Shown here one piece after another: positions 1 to 6,966 of a stretch of DNA of 64,000 nucleotides. The notes under the pieces are model-generated. The model was not told the DNA's origin. It did not search any database and saw only the letters and a program-made list of their open reading frames with translations. The position numbers and the translations under genes are program-made. Source of the stretch: Fodinisporobacter ferrooxydans (GTDB lineage: Bacteria > Bacillota > Bacilli > Tumebacillales > MYW30-H2). The number at the start of each line of letters is the position of its first letter. Position 1 is the stretch's first letter. The stretch covers positions 3,055,501 through 3,119,500 of the forward strand of contig NZ_CP089291.1 in the NCBI RefSeq assembly GCF_022818495.1, given 5' to 3'.

Positions 1-1
1 G

Positions 2-748
2 TTAGAATCATGGCAGTCCTATGTGACTTGGGCGCATACGTTTTCAGAGATCCCTCCATGTGATTCCGTTGTGCTGACAAATGAAGTATTGGACGCTTTC
101 CCCGTGGATATTGTCAGGAAAATGAATGATGGCTGGATGCAAAAATGGATCGATTGGGATCCTTCTCCATCAGCTTTTCGAGAAGTTTGGCGCGAATTGC
201 AAGATATGCAAGCGCTGGAATATATGGAAACAATGCAAGCAGCGGTGAATGAGGAGAAACAGGAAACATTCCCTTATGAGTGGAATCGCGGCATGCCGAA
301 ATTTGTCCATGACGTAGATCGCGTGGTTCGCTCCGGACTTGTAATCACAATCGATTACGGTGGTGATGCAGAAGAGCTGTATGGTCTTCATCACCCCCTT
401 GGAACGGTTCGCTCTTTTTTCCACCATCAGGTTTCGAATGATGTTCTGGCGAATCCAGGGCAGCGGGATATTACGGCTGATGTAGATTTTAGCTGTCTGG
501 AACGGTTGGCGCAAGCACATGGCTGGATTCGCGAGCGATATGAAACACAAGGACGTTTTTTGGTGCACGCAGGTATTTTAAATCGCCTGCAAGATACATT
601 TCGCCAACCATATGATGATGCTGCAAGAAAGCGCAATATGGCCATCAAACACTTAATTTTGCCGGGCGGAATGGGCGATGCGTTTCGCGTTGCCGTTCAT
701 CGTTTGCCTTTGAACCGCCCATCGTCGGAGGAATCGGCATGTTTTTAA
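2..748 (+). CDS. MidA-like SAM-dependent methyltransferase (DUF185), 5' end missing
   Basis: The frame is open at the left edge, so the gene starts outside the window; 248 C-terminal residues are present. The segment TNEVLDAFPV matches the S/TNExxDAFPV signature of the MidA/NDUFAF7 family (class I SAM-dependent protein arginine methyltransferases). ITIDYGG and the block GTVRSFFHHQ...ANPGQRDITADVDF match the family's DYG motif and its 'GTLR..H....PG..D.T..VDF' region. In mitochondria the family modifies a complex I subunit; the bacterial role is unclear. The SAM-binding glycine loop should lie upstream of the window. A tiny ORF overlaps the stop codon. Family is confident, substrate unknown. 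Confidence 0.85.
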   Translation, partial: LESWQSYVTWAHTFSEIPPCDSVVLTNEVLDAFPVDIVRKMNDGWMQKWIDWDPSPSAFREVWRELQDMQALEYMETMQAAVNEEKQETFPYEWNRGMPKFVHDVDRVVRSGLVITIDYGGDAEELYGLHHPLGTVRSFFHHQVSNDVLANPGQRDITADVDFSCLERLAQAHGWIRERYETQGRFLVHAGILNRLQDTFRQPYDDAARKRNMAIKHLILPGGMGDAFRVAVHRLPLNRPSSEESACF

Positions 749-828
749 AACGCTTGTCAATCGTATTGATCCTATTGGGTGTTTTGTTCCTGATCCTTGG
801 ATATCGATATTGGTTTGCGATGAAATAG
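739..828 (+). CDS. Small single-pass membrane peptide (29 aa)
   Basis: A 29-residue ORF starts with ATG inside the last codons of the methyltransferase gene, preceded by TCGGAGGAATCGGC (a good GGAGG site, 7 nt spacing). It reads MFLKRLSIVLILLGVLFLIL, then GYRYWFAMK: a basic N-terminus, one hydrophobic segment of about 17 residues, and an aromatic/basic end. That is typical of a small inner-membrane peptide. The 10-nt overlap with the upstream gene suggests translational coupling. No family is recognised. It could be spurious, but the ribosome binding site and the clean transmembrane pattern argue for a real gene. Confidence 0.5.
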   Translation: MFLKRLSIVLILLGVLFLILGYRYWFAMK

Positions 829-945
829 TAATTACATGGAAATCAGGCAGATATATTGCTCATAAAAATGTCTCCCAAAGAACATATATTTTAAATATGC
901 CATACTAATTCCTGATTTAGTATAGAAAAAAAGAGAAATAGCGTG

Positions 946-965
946 TATGATATATACGATATATC
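946..965 (+). promoter_or_regulatory. CcpN-like operator upstream of gapB
   Basis: TATGATATATA (946-956) matches the published B. subtilis CcpN consensus TRTGHYATAYW at every position. TACGATATATC (955-965) overlaps it and resembles the same consensus, with mismatches at position 3 (C for T) and at the end. CcpN represses gapB, pckA and sr1 during glycolytic growth. The site lies about 20-38 bases before the gapB start, where it would block RNA polymerase. No ccpN gene is in this window, so the assignment rests on the motif and the gapB context. Confidence 0.5.
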
Positions 966-983
966 TTTGGGAGGGGAAATAGT

Positions 984-2006
984 ATGGCACGAATTGCAAT
1001 CAATGGATTTGGTAGAATTGGTCGGGCGGTATTTCGAGGAGCATTGCTGGATCCGACGATTGATATTGTCGCAATCAATGCGGCGACAGATGTCAGCACA
1101 ATGGTACATTTGATTCGCTATGATTCCATATATGGTTCTCTTAATTTGCCGGTAGAGATCGACGGCGATTTTTTGCATGTAGCAGGGCGAAAAATTCGAA
1201 TGTTCCATACGCGGAACATATCCGATTTGCCTTGGGGAGAATTGGATATAGAAGTTGTCATTGAAGCCACGGGAAAATTCCGTTCCAAAGAGGAAGCTTC
1301 CCTACACATCGCCCAAGGGGCAGAACGGGTCTTGATTACAGCACCTGGCAAAAACGAAGATATTACGATCGTCATGGGTGTGAATCAAAAGAATTTCGAT
1401 CCGCAAGCACACCAGGTGATCTCAAATGCCTCCTGTACGACCAATTGCCTGGCGCCGATTGTAAAAGTTTTAAACCAAACCTTCGGGATTGAGTATGGGA
1501 TGATTACAACGGTTCATTCCTACACGAATGACCAGAATGTATTGGATAATCCACATAAGGACTTGCGGCGGGCGAGAAGTTGCGCCCAATCGATTATCCC
1601 GACGACGACAGGCGCCGCAAAAGCAGTGGCCAAAGTGTTGCCGGAAATCAAAGGAAAATTAACGGGACTGGCAGTACGCGTACCGACACCGAATGTATCC
1701 TTGGTGGATTTGGTGATCAATACAAGAGAAATCGTATCTGTCGAAGCTGTCAACCAGGCATTTCGGCATGCAGCGGAACATGAGCTGAAAGGCATATTGC
1801 GGGTTTCTGATGAACCTTTGGTATCTGTAGATTTTGTCGGTGAATCCCATTCCTCCATTATCGACGCATTGTCCACGTTGGTGATCGAGGAGCGAATGGT
1901 AAAAGTGTTAGGCTGGTATGACAATGAGTGGGGATATTCGCAGCGAGTGATCGATTTGGCCCGCCATGTAGTGCTCGAAAGCAAAAAGCTGGCATCAGTT
2001 TCCTGA
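984..2006 (+). CDS. gapB: Glyceraldehyde-3-phosphate dehydrogenase, gluconeogenic GapB type
   Basis: This 340-residue GAPDH interconverts 1,3-bisphosphoglycerate and glyceraldehyde-3-phosphate. The Rossmann motif INGFGRIGR is at residues 6-14 and the catalytic Cys is C151 in SNASCTTNC, with the usual HSYTNDQ and NPHKDLRRAR blocks following. The coenzyme-specificity position reads INAA (31-34), lacking the Asp that selects NAD in glycolytic GapA, so NADP preference and a gluconeogenic role are likely. Sequence blocks such as DIPHKDLRRA-type stretches and EDxTIVMGVN look GapB-like. The start follows a GGGAGGGG site. A terminator overlaps the 3' end, so the gene is monocistronic, and a CcpN-type site lies upstream. 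Confidence 0.93.
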   Translation: MARIAINGFGRIGRAVFRGALLDPTIDIVAINAATDVSTMVHLIRYDSIYGSLNLPVEIDGDFLHVAGRKIRMFHTRNISDLPWGELDIEVVIEATGKFRSKEEASLHIAQGAERVLITAPGKNEDITIVMGVNQKNFDPQAHQVISNASCTTNCLAPIVKVLNQTFGIEYGMITTVHSYTNDQNVLDNPHKDLRRARSCAQSIIPTTTGAAKAVAKVLPEIKGKLTGLAVRVPTPNVSLVDLVINTREIVSVEAVNQAFRHAAEHELKGILRVSDEPLVSVDFVGESHSSIIDALSTLVIEERMVKVLGWYDNEWGYSQRVIDLARHVVLESKKLASVS

Positions 2007-2019
2007 TGCCAGCTTTTTT
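1983..2019 (+). terminator. Intrinsic terminator of gapB
   Basis: AAAAAGCTGGCATCAG (1983-1998) pairs with CTGATGCCAGCTTTTT (2003-2018) across a 4-nt loop and ends in six T residues. The hairpin includes the gapB stop codon. Confidence 0.93.
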
Positions 2020-2036
2020 AGCATAACTGTCTATAC

Positions 2037-2086
2037 GTGCGTGTTCAAAAAGTTGTTGAAGTTTTGACTACTTTTTGAACATCCTC
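2037..2086 (+). repeat. Dispersed hairpin repeat, copy 1
   Basis: GTGCGTGTTCAAAAAG (2037-2052) and CTTTTTGAACATCCTC (2071-2086) frame 18 nt. The inner arms TGTTCAAAAAG/CTTTTTGAACA are perfectly complementary. Nearly the same 50-bp element recurs at 40483-40532, and a variant with compensating arm changes is at 8857-8896. In this copy the right arm forms the spacer of a near-consensus promoter. Confidence 0.75.
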
Positions 2087-2092
2087 TATAAT
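2064..2092 (+). promoter_or_regulatory. Sigma-A promoter of the cysteine desulfurase-thiI pair
   Basis: TTGACT (2064-2069), a 17-bp spacer, then TATAAT (2087-2092): a near-consensus vegetative promoter. It sits after the gapB terminator and about 50 bp before the desulfurase. The spacer is the right arm of the dispersed repeat, so a protein or DNA structure at the palindrome would occlude polymerase. Confidence 0.8.
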
Positions 2093-2145
2093 GATTGACG
2101 AGTTTAGGAAAGCCAGAAATGTAAAGGGGAGGTGATTTGCAAAAC

Positions 2146-3300
2146 ATGATTTATTTGGATACGAGTGCAACGACCCCTGTTCTGCCGGAAATCATGGATA
2201 TCGTGACACGCACCTGTTTAACGAATTTCGGCAACCCCTCTTCCTTGCATCGGTTAGGGGTGCAAGCGGAAACAATCATCGAGGACGCACGGGTGACGTT
2301 GGCAAAAATCTTGCGTGCGAAACCACAAGAAATTATATTCACCGGCTCTGGGACAGAGGCGAATAATATGGCGGTGCTTGGAAGCGCCAGGTTGTATCAA
2401 AATCGCGGGAAACATATCATCTCTACGGCCATCGAACACGCAAGCGTGCTGGAAGCGCTGCGGCAATTGGAGCGGGAAGGGTTTGACGTGACATATGTGC
2501 AGCCGGACGACCGGGGATTCGTCAGCGTGCAGGATGTGGAGGATGCTCTGCGTCCAGATACGATCTTGATCAGCATGATGTATGTGAACAATGAAACAGG
2601 AGCGATTCAGCCGGTGCAGCAAGTGGGTGAATTGGTGAAAGACAGACCAAAGACACTCTTTCACGTCGATGCGATTCAGGCATTCGGAAAACTGCCGATC
2701 GATGTGGACAGGCTGCATGCGGATTATGTATCGGTCAGCGGCCACAAGATTCACGCACCGAAAGGCATCGGGGCATTGTATATGAGGCGGCAGCGCAAGA
2801 TTCAACCGATCGTATGGGGCGGGGGACAAGAACAAAATTGGCGTTCCGGAACGCAAAATGTGCCGGGAATTGCAGCAATTGGACAGGCGGCCGCCATGAT
2901 GCAAGAACATCTTGCAGAATATACGAAACGCATGTCCGAATTGCGGGATTTGCTGTGGCGGAAGATCGAGCAAAACATTCCGGATATTTCGATACACTCG
3001 CCTGTGGGCGCACAGGAAATTGCACCGCATATTCTCTACGTGTCATTTCCAGGTGTACGTGCAGAAGTGTTGCTGCATGCGCTGGAAACAGACGGAATCT
3101 ACGTTTCTACCGCATCTGCCTGTTCTTCAAAAGAAATGCGGCATAGCCATGTATTGAAAGCGATGGGAAAAACGCCGGAGCAGATGAATTCGGCGATCCG
3201 ATTCAGCGTTTCCCCCTTTTTACAAGAAAAAGATATTGAATGTACTGTGGATCGGTTACACTATCACGTACAGGATTTACGGTTATTGATGCGGAGGTAA
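2146..3300 (+). CDS. Cysteine desulfurase (NifS/IscS family)
   Basis: A PLP enzyme that takes sulfur from cysteine as a persulfide. With thiI directly downstream, its likely partner is ThiI for 4-thiouridine in tRNA, as for the NifZ-ThiI pair of B. subtilis. From ATG 2146 it has 384 residues: MIYLDTSATT at the N-terminus, the EHAS histidine near residue 98, PLP lysine K201 in SGHKIHAPKG, and catalytic C326 in STASACSSKE. GGGGAGGTGAT lies at 2126-2136. TTG 2137 is an in-frame alternative only 4 nt from GGAGG; ATG 2146 gives the usual family N-terminus but longer spacing. thiI follows after 6 nt. Confidence 0.92.
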   Translation: MIYLDTSATTPVLPEIMDIVTRTCLTNFGNPSSLHRLGVQAETIIEDARVTLAKILRAKPQEIIFTGSGTEANNMAVLGSARLYQNRGKHIISTAIEHASVLEALRQLEREGFDVTYVQPDDRGFVSVQDVEDALRPDTILISMMYVNNETGAIQPVQQVGELVKDRPKTLFHVDAIQAFGKLPIDVDRLHADYVSVSGHKIHAPKGIGALYMRRQRKIQPIVWGGGQEQNWRSGTQNVPGIAAIGQAAAMMQEHLAEYTKRMSELRDLLWRKIEQNIPDISIHSPVGAQEIAPHILYVSFPGVRAEVLLHALETDGIYVSTASACSSKEMRHSHVLKAMGKTPEQMNSAIRFSVSPFLQEKDIECTVDRLHYHVQDLRLLMRR

Positions 3301-3306
3301 TCGAAT

Positions 3307-4524
3307 TTGTATCAGGCGATGATTGTACGGTATGGAGAAATAGGAACAAAAGGAAAAAATCGATCATTTTTTGAGAAAACATTAGTGGAAAATATCCGCC
3401 GGATGTTACATCAGTTGCCAGGGACCAAAGTGTCGCGCACAAGCGGGCGGATCCTGGTGCACGTGGAGCAAGCCGAGCGGACAGAAGAAGCGATCCGTTT
3501 GCTGCAGGATGTGTATGGAATCGTCTCGATCAGTCCGGTAGCAGTTGCCGCATTGGATATTGAGGAGATCAAACGTACGGCGCTCAATGAACTGCAGGAA
3601 GCCCGCAAACACAAACAGGTGCGTACATTTCGGGTTTCCACAAGTCGATCCAATAAAAACTTTCCACAGACCTCGATGGAAATCAGCCGTAATATAGGAG
3701 GGTATCTGCTCCATGTGTCGGATGGAGAACTGCAGGTGGATTTGCATGCGCCCGATTGCATCGTTTCCATTGAAATCCGGGAACAGGATGCATATGTATA
3801 TACACAGGAATTTGCGGGACAAGGAGGGCTTCCGGTCGGCACGGCCGGGAAAGGTCTGTTATTATTGTCCGGCGGCATCGACAGCCCGGTTGCCGGTGTC
3901 ATGGGAATGCGCCGCGGCCTTACGCTCGAGGCTATTCATTATCACAGTTATCCGTTTACGAGTGAACGGGCGCTGCAAAAAGTGCAGACGCTTGCACAGA
4001 TTCTTTCCTACTATGGCGGCAGTATCCGTCTGCATGTCGTACCGTTTACGGAGATTCAGAAACAAATTCGGCAGCATTGCCACGAAGAATTATCTGTCAC
4101 GATCATGCGCCGCTTTATGTTTCGAATTGCGGCGGCGATCGCGGAAAAAAGGAAGATCAAGGCGCTGTTGACCGGCGAGAGCTTGGGGCAGGTAGCAAGT
4201 CAAACGATTGAGAGCATGCATACGATTAACGCAGTTACCAACATGCCTGTGCTAAGGCCATTGATTGCATCAGACAAAACCGATGTGATCCGGGTAGCCA
4301 GGCAAATCGGCACATATGAAACGTCCATTTTGCCTTATGAGGATTGCTGCACGATTTTTTTGCCCAAGCATCCGGCTACAAAACCAAAGCGTGAAGATGC
4401 GGAAAAAGAAGAACAAAAATTAGAGGTAGCTGCTCTTGTACTGGATGCGGTTGAAAAAACAGAAGCTTTTTTTTATCGTGCCGATGAACTTGCGTTTGAT
4501 ATCCATTCTGCAAGGAAACGTTAA
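3307..4524 (+). CDS. thiI: tRNA 4-thiouridine synthase ThiI
   Basis: ThiI adenylates U8 of tRNA and inserts sulfur delivered by a cysteine desulfurase; it can also serve thiamine biosynthesis. The 405-residue protein has an N-terminal ferredoxin-like plus THUMP region (about 1-165) and a PP-loop ATPase domain beginning LLLLSGGIDSPVAG (184-197). GESLGQVASQT and the C-terminal YEDCCTIFLPKHPATKP block are typical of the family. As in B. subtilis, there is no C-terminal rhodanese domain, so the desulfurase must deliver sulfur directly. The TTG start at 3307 has GGAGGTAA about 8 nt upstream. It is the second gene of a two-gene operon. Confidence 0.95.
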   Translation: MYQAMIVRYGEIGTKGKNRSFFEKTLVENIRRMLHQLPGTKVSRTSGRILVHVEQAERTEEAIRLLQDVYGIVSISPVAVAALDIEEIKRTALNELQEARKHKQVRTFRVSTSRSNKNFPQTSMEISRNIGGYLLHVSDGELQVDLHAPDCIVSIEIREQDAYVYTQEFAGQGGLPVGTAGKGLLLLSGGIDSPVAGVMGMRRGLTLEAIHYHSYPFTSERALQKVQTLAQILSYYGGSIRLHVVPFTEIQKQIRQHCHEELSVTIMRRFMFRIAAAIAEKRKIKALLTGESLGQVASQTIESMHTINAVTNMPVLRPLIASDKTDVIRVARQIGTYETSILPYEDCCTIFLPKHPATKPKREDAEKEEQKLEVAALVLDAVEKTEAFFYRADELAFDIHSARKR

Positions 4525-4620
4525 AAGGTTACGTGAAAAGGAATCGCGAGTCGGACAAACATCCGTGAATACATATTCCCTCTCACATTGGAAATTCTAA
4601 GTATTGTGGGAGGTGATCCT

Positions 4621-4815
4621 GTGAAGTGGTGGAAGCGACTGTTGCGGAAACGATTGAAACGTGCGTTTGGATGGAAAGAGCTGCAGCGAGCCATCCGGCT
4701 TGTATCCGCCATGTATCGAGTGGCAAAAAGCTTGACTGCATTGAGCGGGGCTTTGCGAAGCGGGGAATCAAGGAATTTGCTGCGCATGTTTTATAAGGTA
4801 ATGAGCAAACGTTGA
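4621..4815 (+). CDS. Small basic hypothetical protein (64 aa)
   Basis: A GTG start at 4621 follows GGGAGGTGATCCT, an almost perfect ribosome binding site. The product is very basic, opening with VKWWKRLLRKRLKRAFGWK and continuing as probable amphipathic helices (LVSAMYRVAKSLTALSGALR). It has no clear transmembrane segment. It lies between thiI and rsfA and ends at a hairpin terminator, so it may be read through from thiI. I do not recognise the family; membrane-surface or nucleic-acid binding are possibilities only. Confidence 0.65.
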   Translation: MKWWKRLLRKRLKRAFGWKELQRAIRLVSAMYRVAKSLTALSGALRSGESRNLLRMFYKVMSKR

Positions 4816-4847
4816 AAGAGAAGGGAGCAGAATCTTCCTTCTCTTTT
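4815..4847 (+). terminator. Intrinsic terminator after the small basic gene
   Basis: AAAGAGAAGG (4815-4824) pairs with CCTTCTCTTT (4837-4846) and runs into T residues. It closes the desulfurase-thiI-small gene unit. Confidence 0.8.
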
Positions 4848-4877
4848 GTTTAAAGTTTTATTCTCTTGGCAATACAG
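4848..4877 (+). promoter_or_regulatory. Candidate sigma-F promoter of rsfA
   Basis: GTTTA (4848-4852), a 15-nt spacer, then GGCAATACAG (4868-4877). This fits the forespore sigma-F pattern GYWTA / GGNRANAHTW with mismatches at the end of the -10 element. In B. subtilis rsfA is read by sigma-F, which supports the call. The -35 element abuts the preceding terminator. Confidence 0.4.
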
Positions 4878-4941
4878 ATACTAGGTTAGATTCAGAGATT
4901 ATGCATATACATAAGTATCTGGGATTCAGGGAGGTAAAACT

Positions 4942-5634
4942 ATGAAAACAGTTCGGCAAGATGCTTGGGCAGAAGAGGATGACTTACTGCTTGCAGAGAT
5001 CATTTTACGTCATATACGAGAAGGCAGTACACAATTGCTGGCATTCGAGGAAGTCGGGGAGCGTCTGGGTCGCACGGCAGCAGCGTGTGGATACCGCTGG
5101 AATGCGTGTGTGCGAAAACAATATGCAGCGGCCATTGAAATTGCAAAAGCGCAGCGAAAAGAAAACAAAAGTACATTGCAACAACCTGTACAAACCTACC
5201 GAAATAAACTTGTAGCAAAGCAATCCGACCCCTATGAGGCGGTATTTGAAGATGAGCAAGAATTCGAGGATGTATCACTGGCGAATACAGTTACATGGCA
5301 TGACGTCATACACTTTTTAAAACAGAATAAAAATGAGCATCAACAATTAGTCTCTCGTATACGCCAATTAGAAAAAGAAGTAGAGAGATATGAATTGGAA
5401 GCGGCAACTGTTCGCCAACAATATGAACAGATGCATGAAGAATACGATCACCTGAATGAAAAACACCAAACGATGACAAATGATTATAAAATGTTGGTGC
5501 GGATTATGGAACGTGCGCGCAAACTCACGATTCTTGAGCCGGATCTGGAAAATGAGCAGTCACAGTCCAAATCTGACTCCGACTCCGACAAACATTCAGC
5601 ACAACTCAGCGTAATGGAACGGATGGATGTATAA
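4942..5634 (+). CDS. rsfA: Prespore-specific regulator RsfA
   Basis: RsfA is a Myb/SANT-like DNA-binding protein that tunes sigma-F-dependent genes in the forespore. The N-terminal 75 residues ([16 protein letters not shown]...[20 protein letters not shown], then [11 protein letters not shown] and VRKQY) match the RsfA/YlbO signature almost residue for residue. The centre is variable and acidic. Residues of about 125-190 form a coiled coil rich in E, Q and K ([20 protein letters not shown]) and the end is a Ser/Asp-rich tail. It is 230 residues long. The ATG follows a GGGAGG site, and a strong terminator follows the gene, so it is monocistronic. Confidence 0.93.
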   Translation: MKTVRQDAWAEEDDLLLAEIILRHIREGSTQLLAFEEVGERLGRTAAACGYRWNACVRKQYAAAIEIAKAQRKENKSTLQQPVQTYRNKLVAKQSDPYEAVFEDEQEFEDVSLANTVTWHDVIHFLKQNKNEHQQLVSRIRQLEKEVERYELEAATVRQQYEQMHEEYDHLNEKHQTMTNDYKMLVRIMERARKLTILEPDLENEQSQSKSDSDSDKHSAQLSVMERMDV

Positions 5635-5647
5635 AACGAATGGATAG

Positions 5648-5690
5648 AAAGGCAGTATGTATGCAACAATTGCAACATGCTGCCTTTTTT
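5648..5690 (+). terminator. Intrinsic terminator of rsfA
   Basis: AAAGGCAGTATGT (5648-5660) pairs with ACATGCTGCCTTT (5675-5687), with one G-T pair, and ends in six T residues. The reverse strand carries fewer T residues, so it mainly serves rsfA. Confidence 0.88.
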
Positions 5691-5712
5691 GCTTATGGAG
5701 AGATCGGATCGA

Positions 5713-6168
5713 TCAATACCCGTGCCAATACGAAGTGGGTGGATAGGGCCCGGTAAACGGCTGCGGCAGTTGCAACTGTTGCGATTGGCGATGTTGTGGG
5801 GTATGATTTGATGGAGCAGAAGGGTTTTGTAAATTTGTCAACAGGTCTTGCAAAGAAGAAGTAAGGAAATTCGATGCAAAAGATTTAACCAGCGATAACA
5901 ATAACGGCGATCCTATTACCGATTTTAATACACCTGCATCTGAGAGCGGTTTTTGCAGTGTTGTCTCCCGCAATACTTGTGCGGATGTAAATACAAGTTT
6001 GCAGTACTCCTCTACCGTTAACCCCAGAAAATCTGCTTCTTTTGCAATGGCCCCTAATGTTGCTCCATCAAGTTGCAATTGGGAAGAGTTGTTGGAATGT
6101 ATCGTTCGTCGATGTTTTGCGGATGCTCGATTTGTTTTGCGTTTGCCTTTGGAGAGATATTTTTTCAT
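5713..6168 (-). CDS. Hypothetical protein with a Pro/Gln/Tyr-rich tail (151 aa)
   Basis: A reverse-strand gene whose ATG is preceded by GGCAGGTGATAGGAACAA. The product has a basic, Ser/Asn-rich N-terminus (MKKYLSKGKRKTNRASAKHR), then a helical segment (ATLGAIAKEADFLGLTVEEY) that looks like a small folded domain. A hydrophobic stretch around residues 85-110 follows, and the last 40 residues are rich in P, Q, S and Y, ending PYPPTSYWHGY. Basic ends and an aromatic/Pro-rich tail occur in spore-coat-associated proteins, but this is only an analogy. It lies tail to tail with rsfA and divergent from the YqxD-family gene. Confidence 0.65.
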   Translation of the reverse strand: MKKYLSKGKRKTNRASAKHRRTIHSNNSSQLQLDGATLGAIAKEADFLGLTVEEYCKLVFTSAQVLRETTLQKPLSDAGVLKSVIGSPLLLSLVKSFASNFLTSSLQDLLTNLQNPSAPSNHTPQHRQSQQLQLPQPFTGPYPPTSYWHGY

Positions 6169-6307
6169 TTGTTCCTATCACCTGCCAATGCTCTGGATAT
6201 TGCATAGTATATGATAGGCGTGCAAAACTTGTAACGCAGCATGCTTCAGAGAAGTTGTCTGCAACTCAACGGTATATTTTTAAAAAATAAAAGGGGCTTG
6301 GTTTACA

Positions 6308-6754
6308 GTGGGGACGATATGGGTAGACGCAGACGGTTGTCCGAGAGGCGTTCTACACGCAGTTGAGGAACTTGCGGAAGCGTACGGATGGCAGTATCGA
6401 TATGTGGCAACATACGCACATGAACTTAATCACTCGCATCGGATTCCCATTGATCAAGGGGATCAATCCACTGATCTATATATTGTGAATCATGTGCGGG
6501 CAGGGGATATTGTCGTTACGCAAGATATCGGTTTGGCAGCGATCTGTCAAGCCCGGCTGGGAATCGGGATACATGTATCGGGACACGTGTATGAAGCAAG
6601 TGAAATGGAGTGGGTGCTCGAATTGCGCGCACAGTCTGCCAAAGCGAGAAGAGCAGGATATCGCACGAAAGGTCCGAAGAAGCGGACGGCGTCTGACGAT
6701 CAACAGTTTTATCGCGCATTGGAGCGAGTATTGCAGGAAGCGAATCATTCGTAA
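6308..6754 (+). CDS. YqxD/YaiI family protein (DUF188)
   Basis: A 148-residue PIN-like protein of unknown biochemical role. Family marks are the N-terminal WVDADGCP (Asp-rich metal-site candidate), the motif GDIVVTQDIGLAA in the middle, and the C-terminal RRAGYRTKGPKKRTASDDQQF. All three appear in the order seen in B. subtilis YqxD. The start is GTG 6308, about 11 nt after AAAGGGG; the family normally begins only a few residues before VDAD, which fits. It stands alone, about 210 nt before typA. Confidence 0.9.
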   Translation: MGTIWVDADGCPRGVLHAVEELAEAYGWQYRYVATYAHELNHSHRIPIDQGDQSTDLYIVNHVRAGDIVVTQDIGLAAICQARLGIGIHVSGHVYEASEMEWVLELRAQSAKARRAGYRTKGPKKRTASDDQQFYRALERVLQEANHS

Positions 6755-6925
6755 CGTCTGCATTCGAATCCATCCTTCTTGTCAATACTAAGCGTAGATG
6801 TTTTCGGAAATGGGAATTCGATTTGGATGTTTCAATTTGGATCGCTTATTTTCACTCCTTGTTGCAGTTTTCAAAACAATTTACAAAAGTCTTACAAAGA
6901 AAGAGTGTTCATCCATCCGCAAAGA

Positions 6926-6934
6926 TGGTATGAT
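6926..6934 (+). promoter_or_regulatory. Extended -10 promoter of typA
   Basis: TGGTATGAT (6926-6934) is an extended -10 element (TGn plus TATGAT) about 33 nt before the typA ATG. The -35 region 17 bp upstream (TGTTCA) is weak, as is usual for extended -10 promoters. Confidence 0.5.
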
Positions 6935-6966
6935 AGATCGGTATGTGCTAGAAAGGGAGGCACTTT

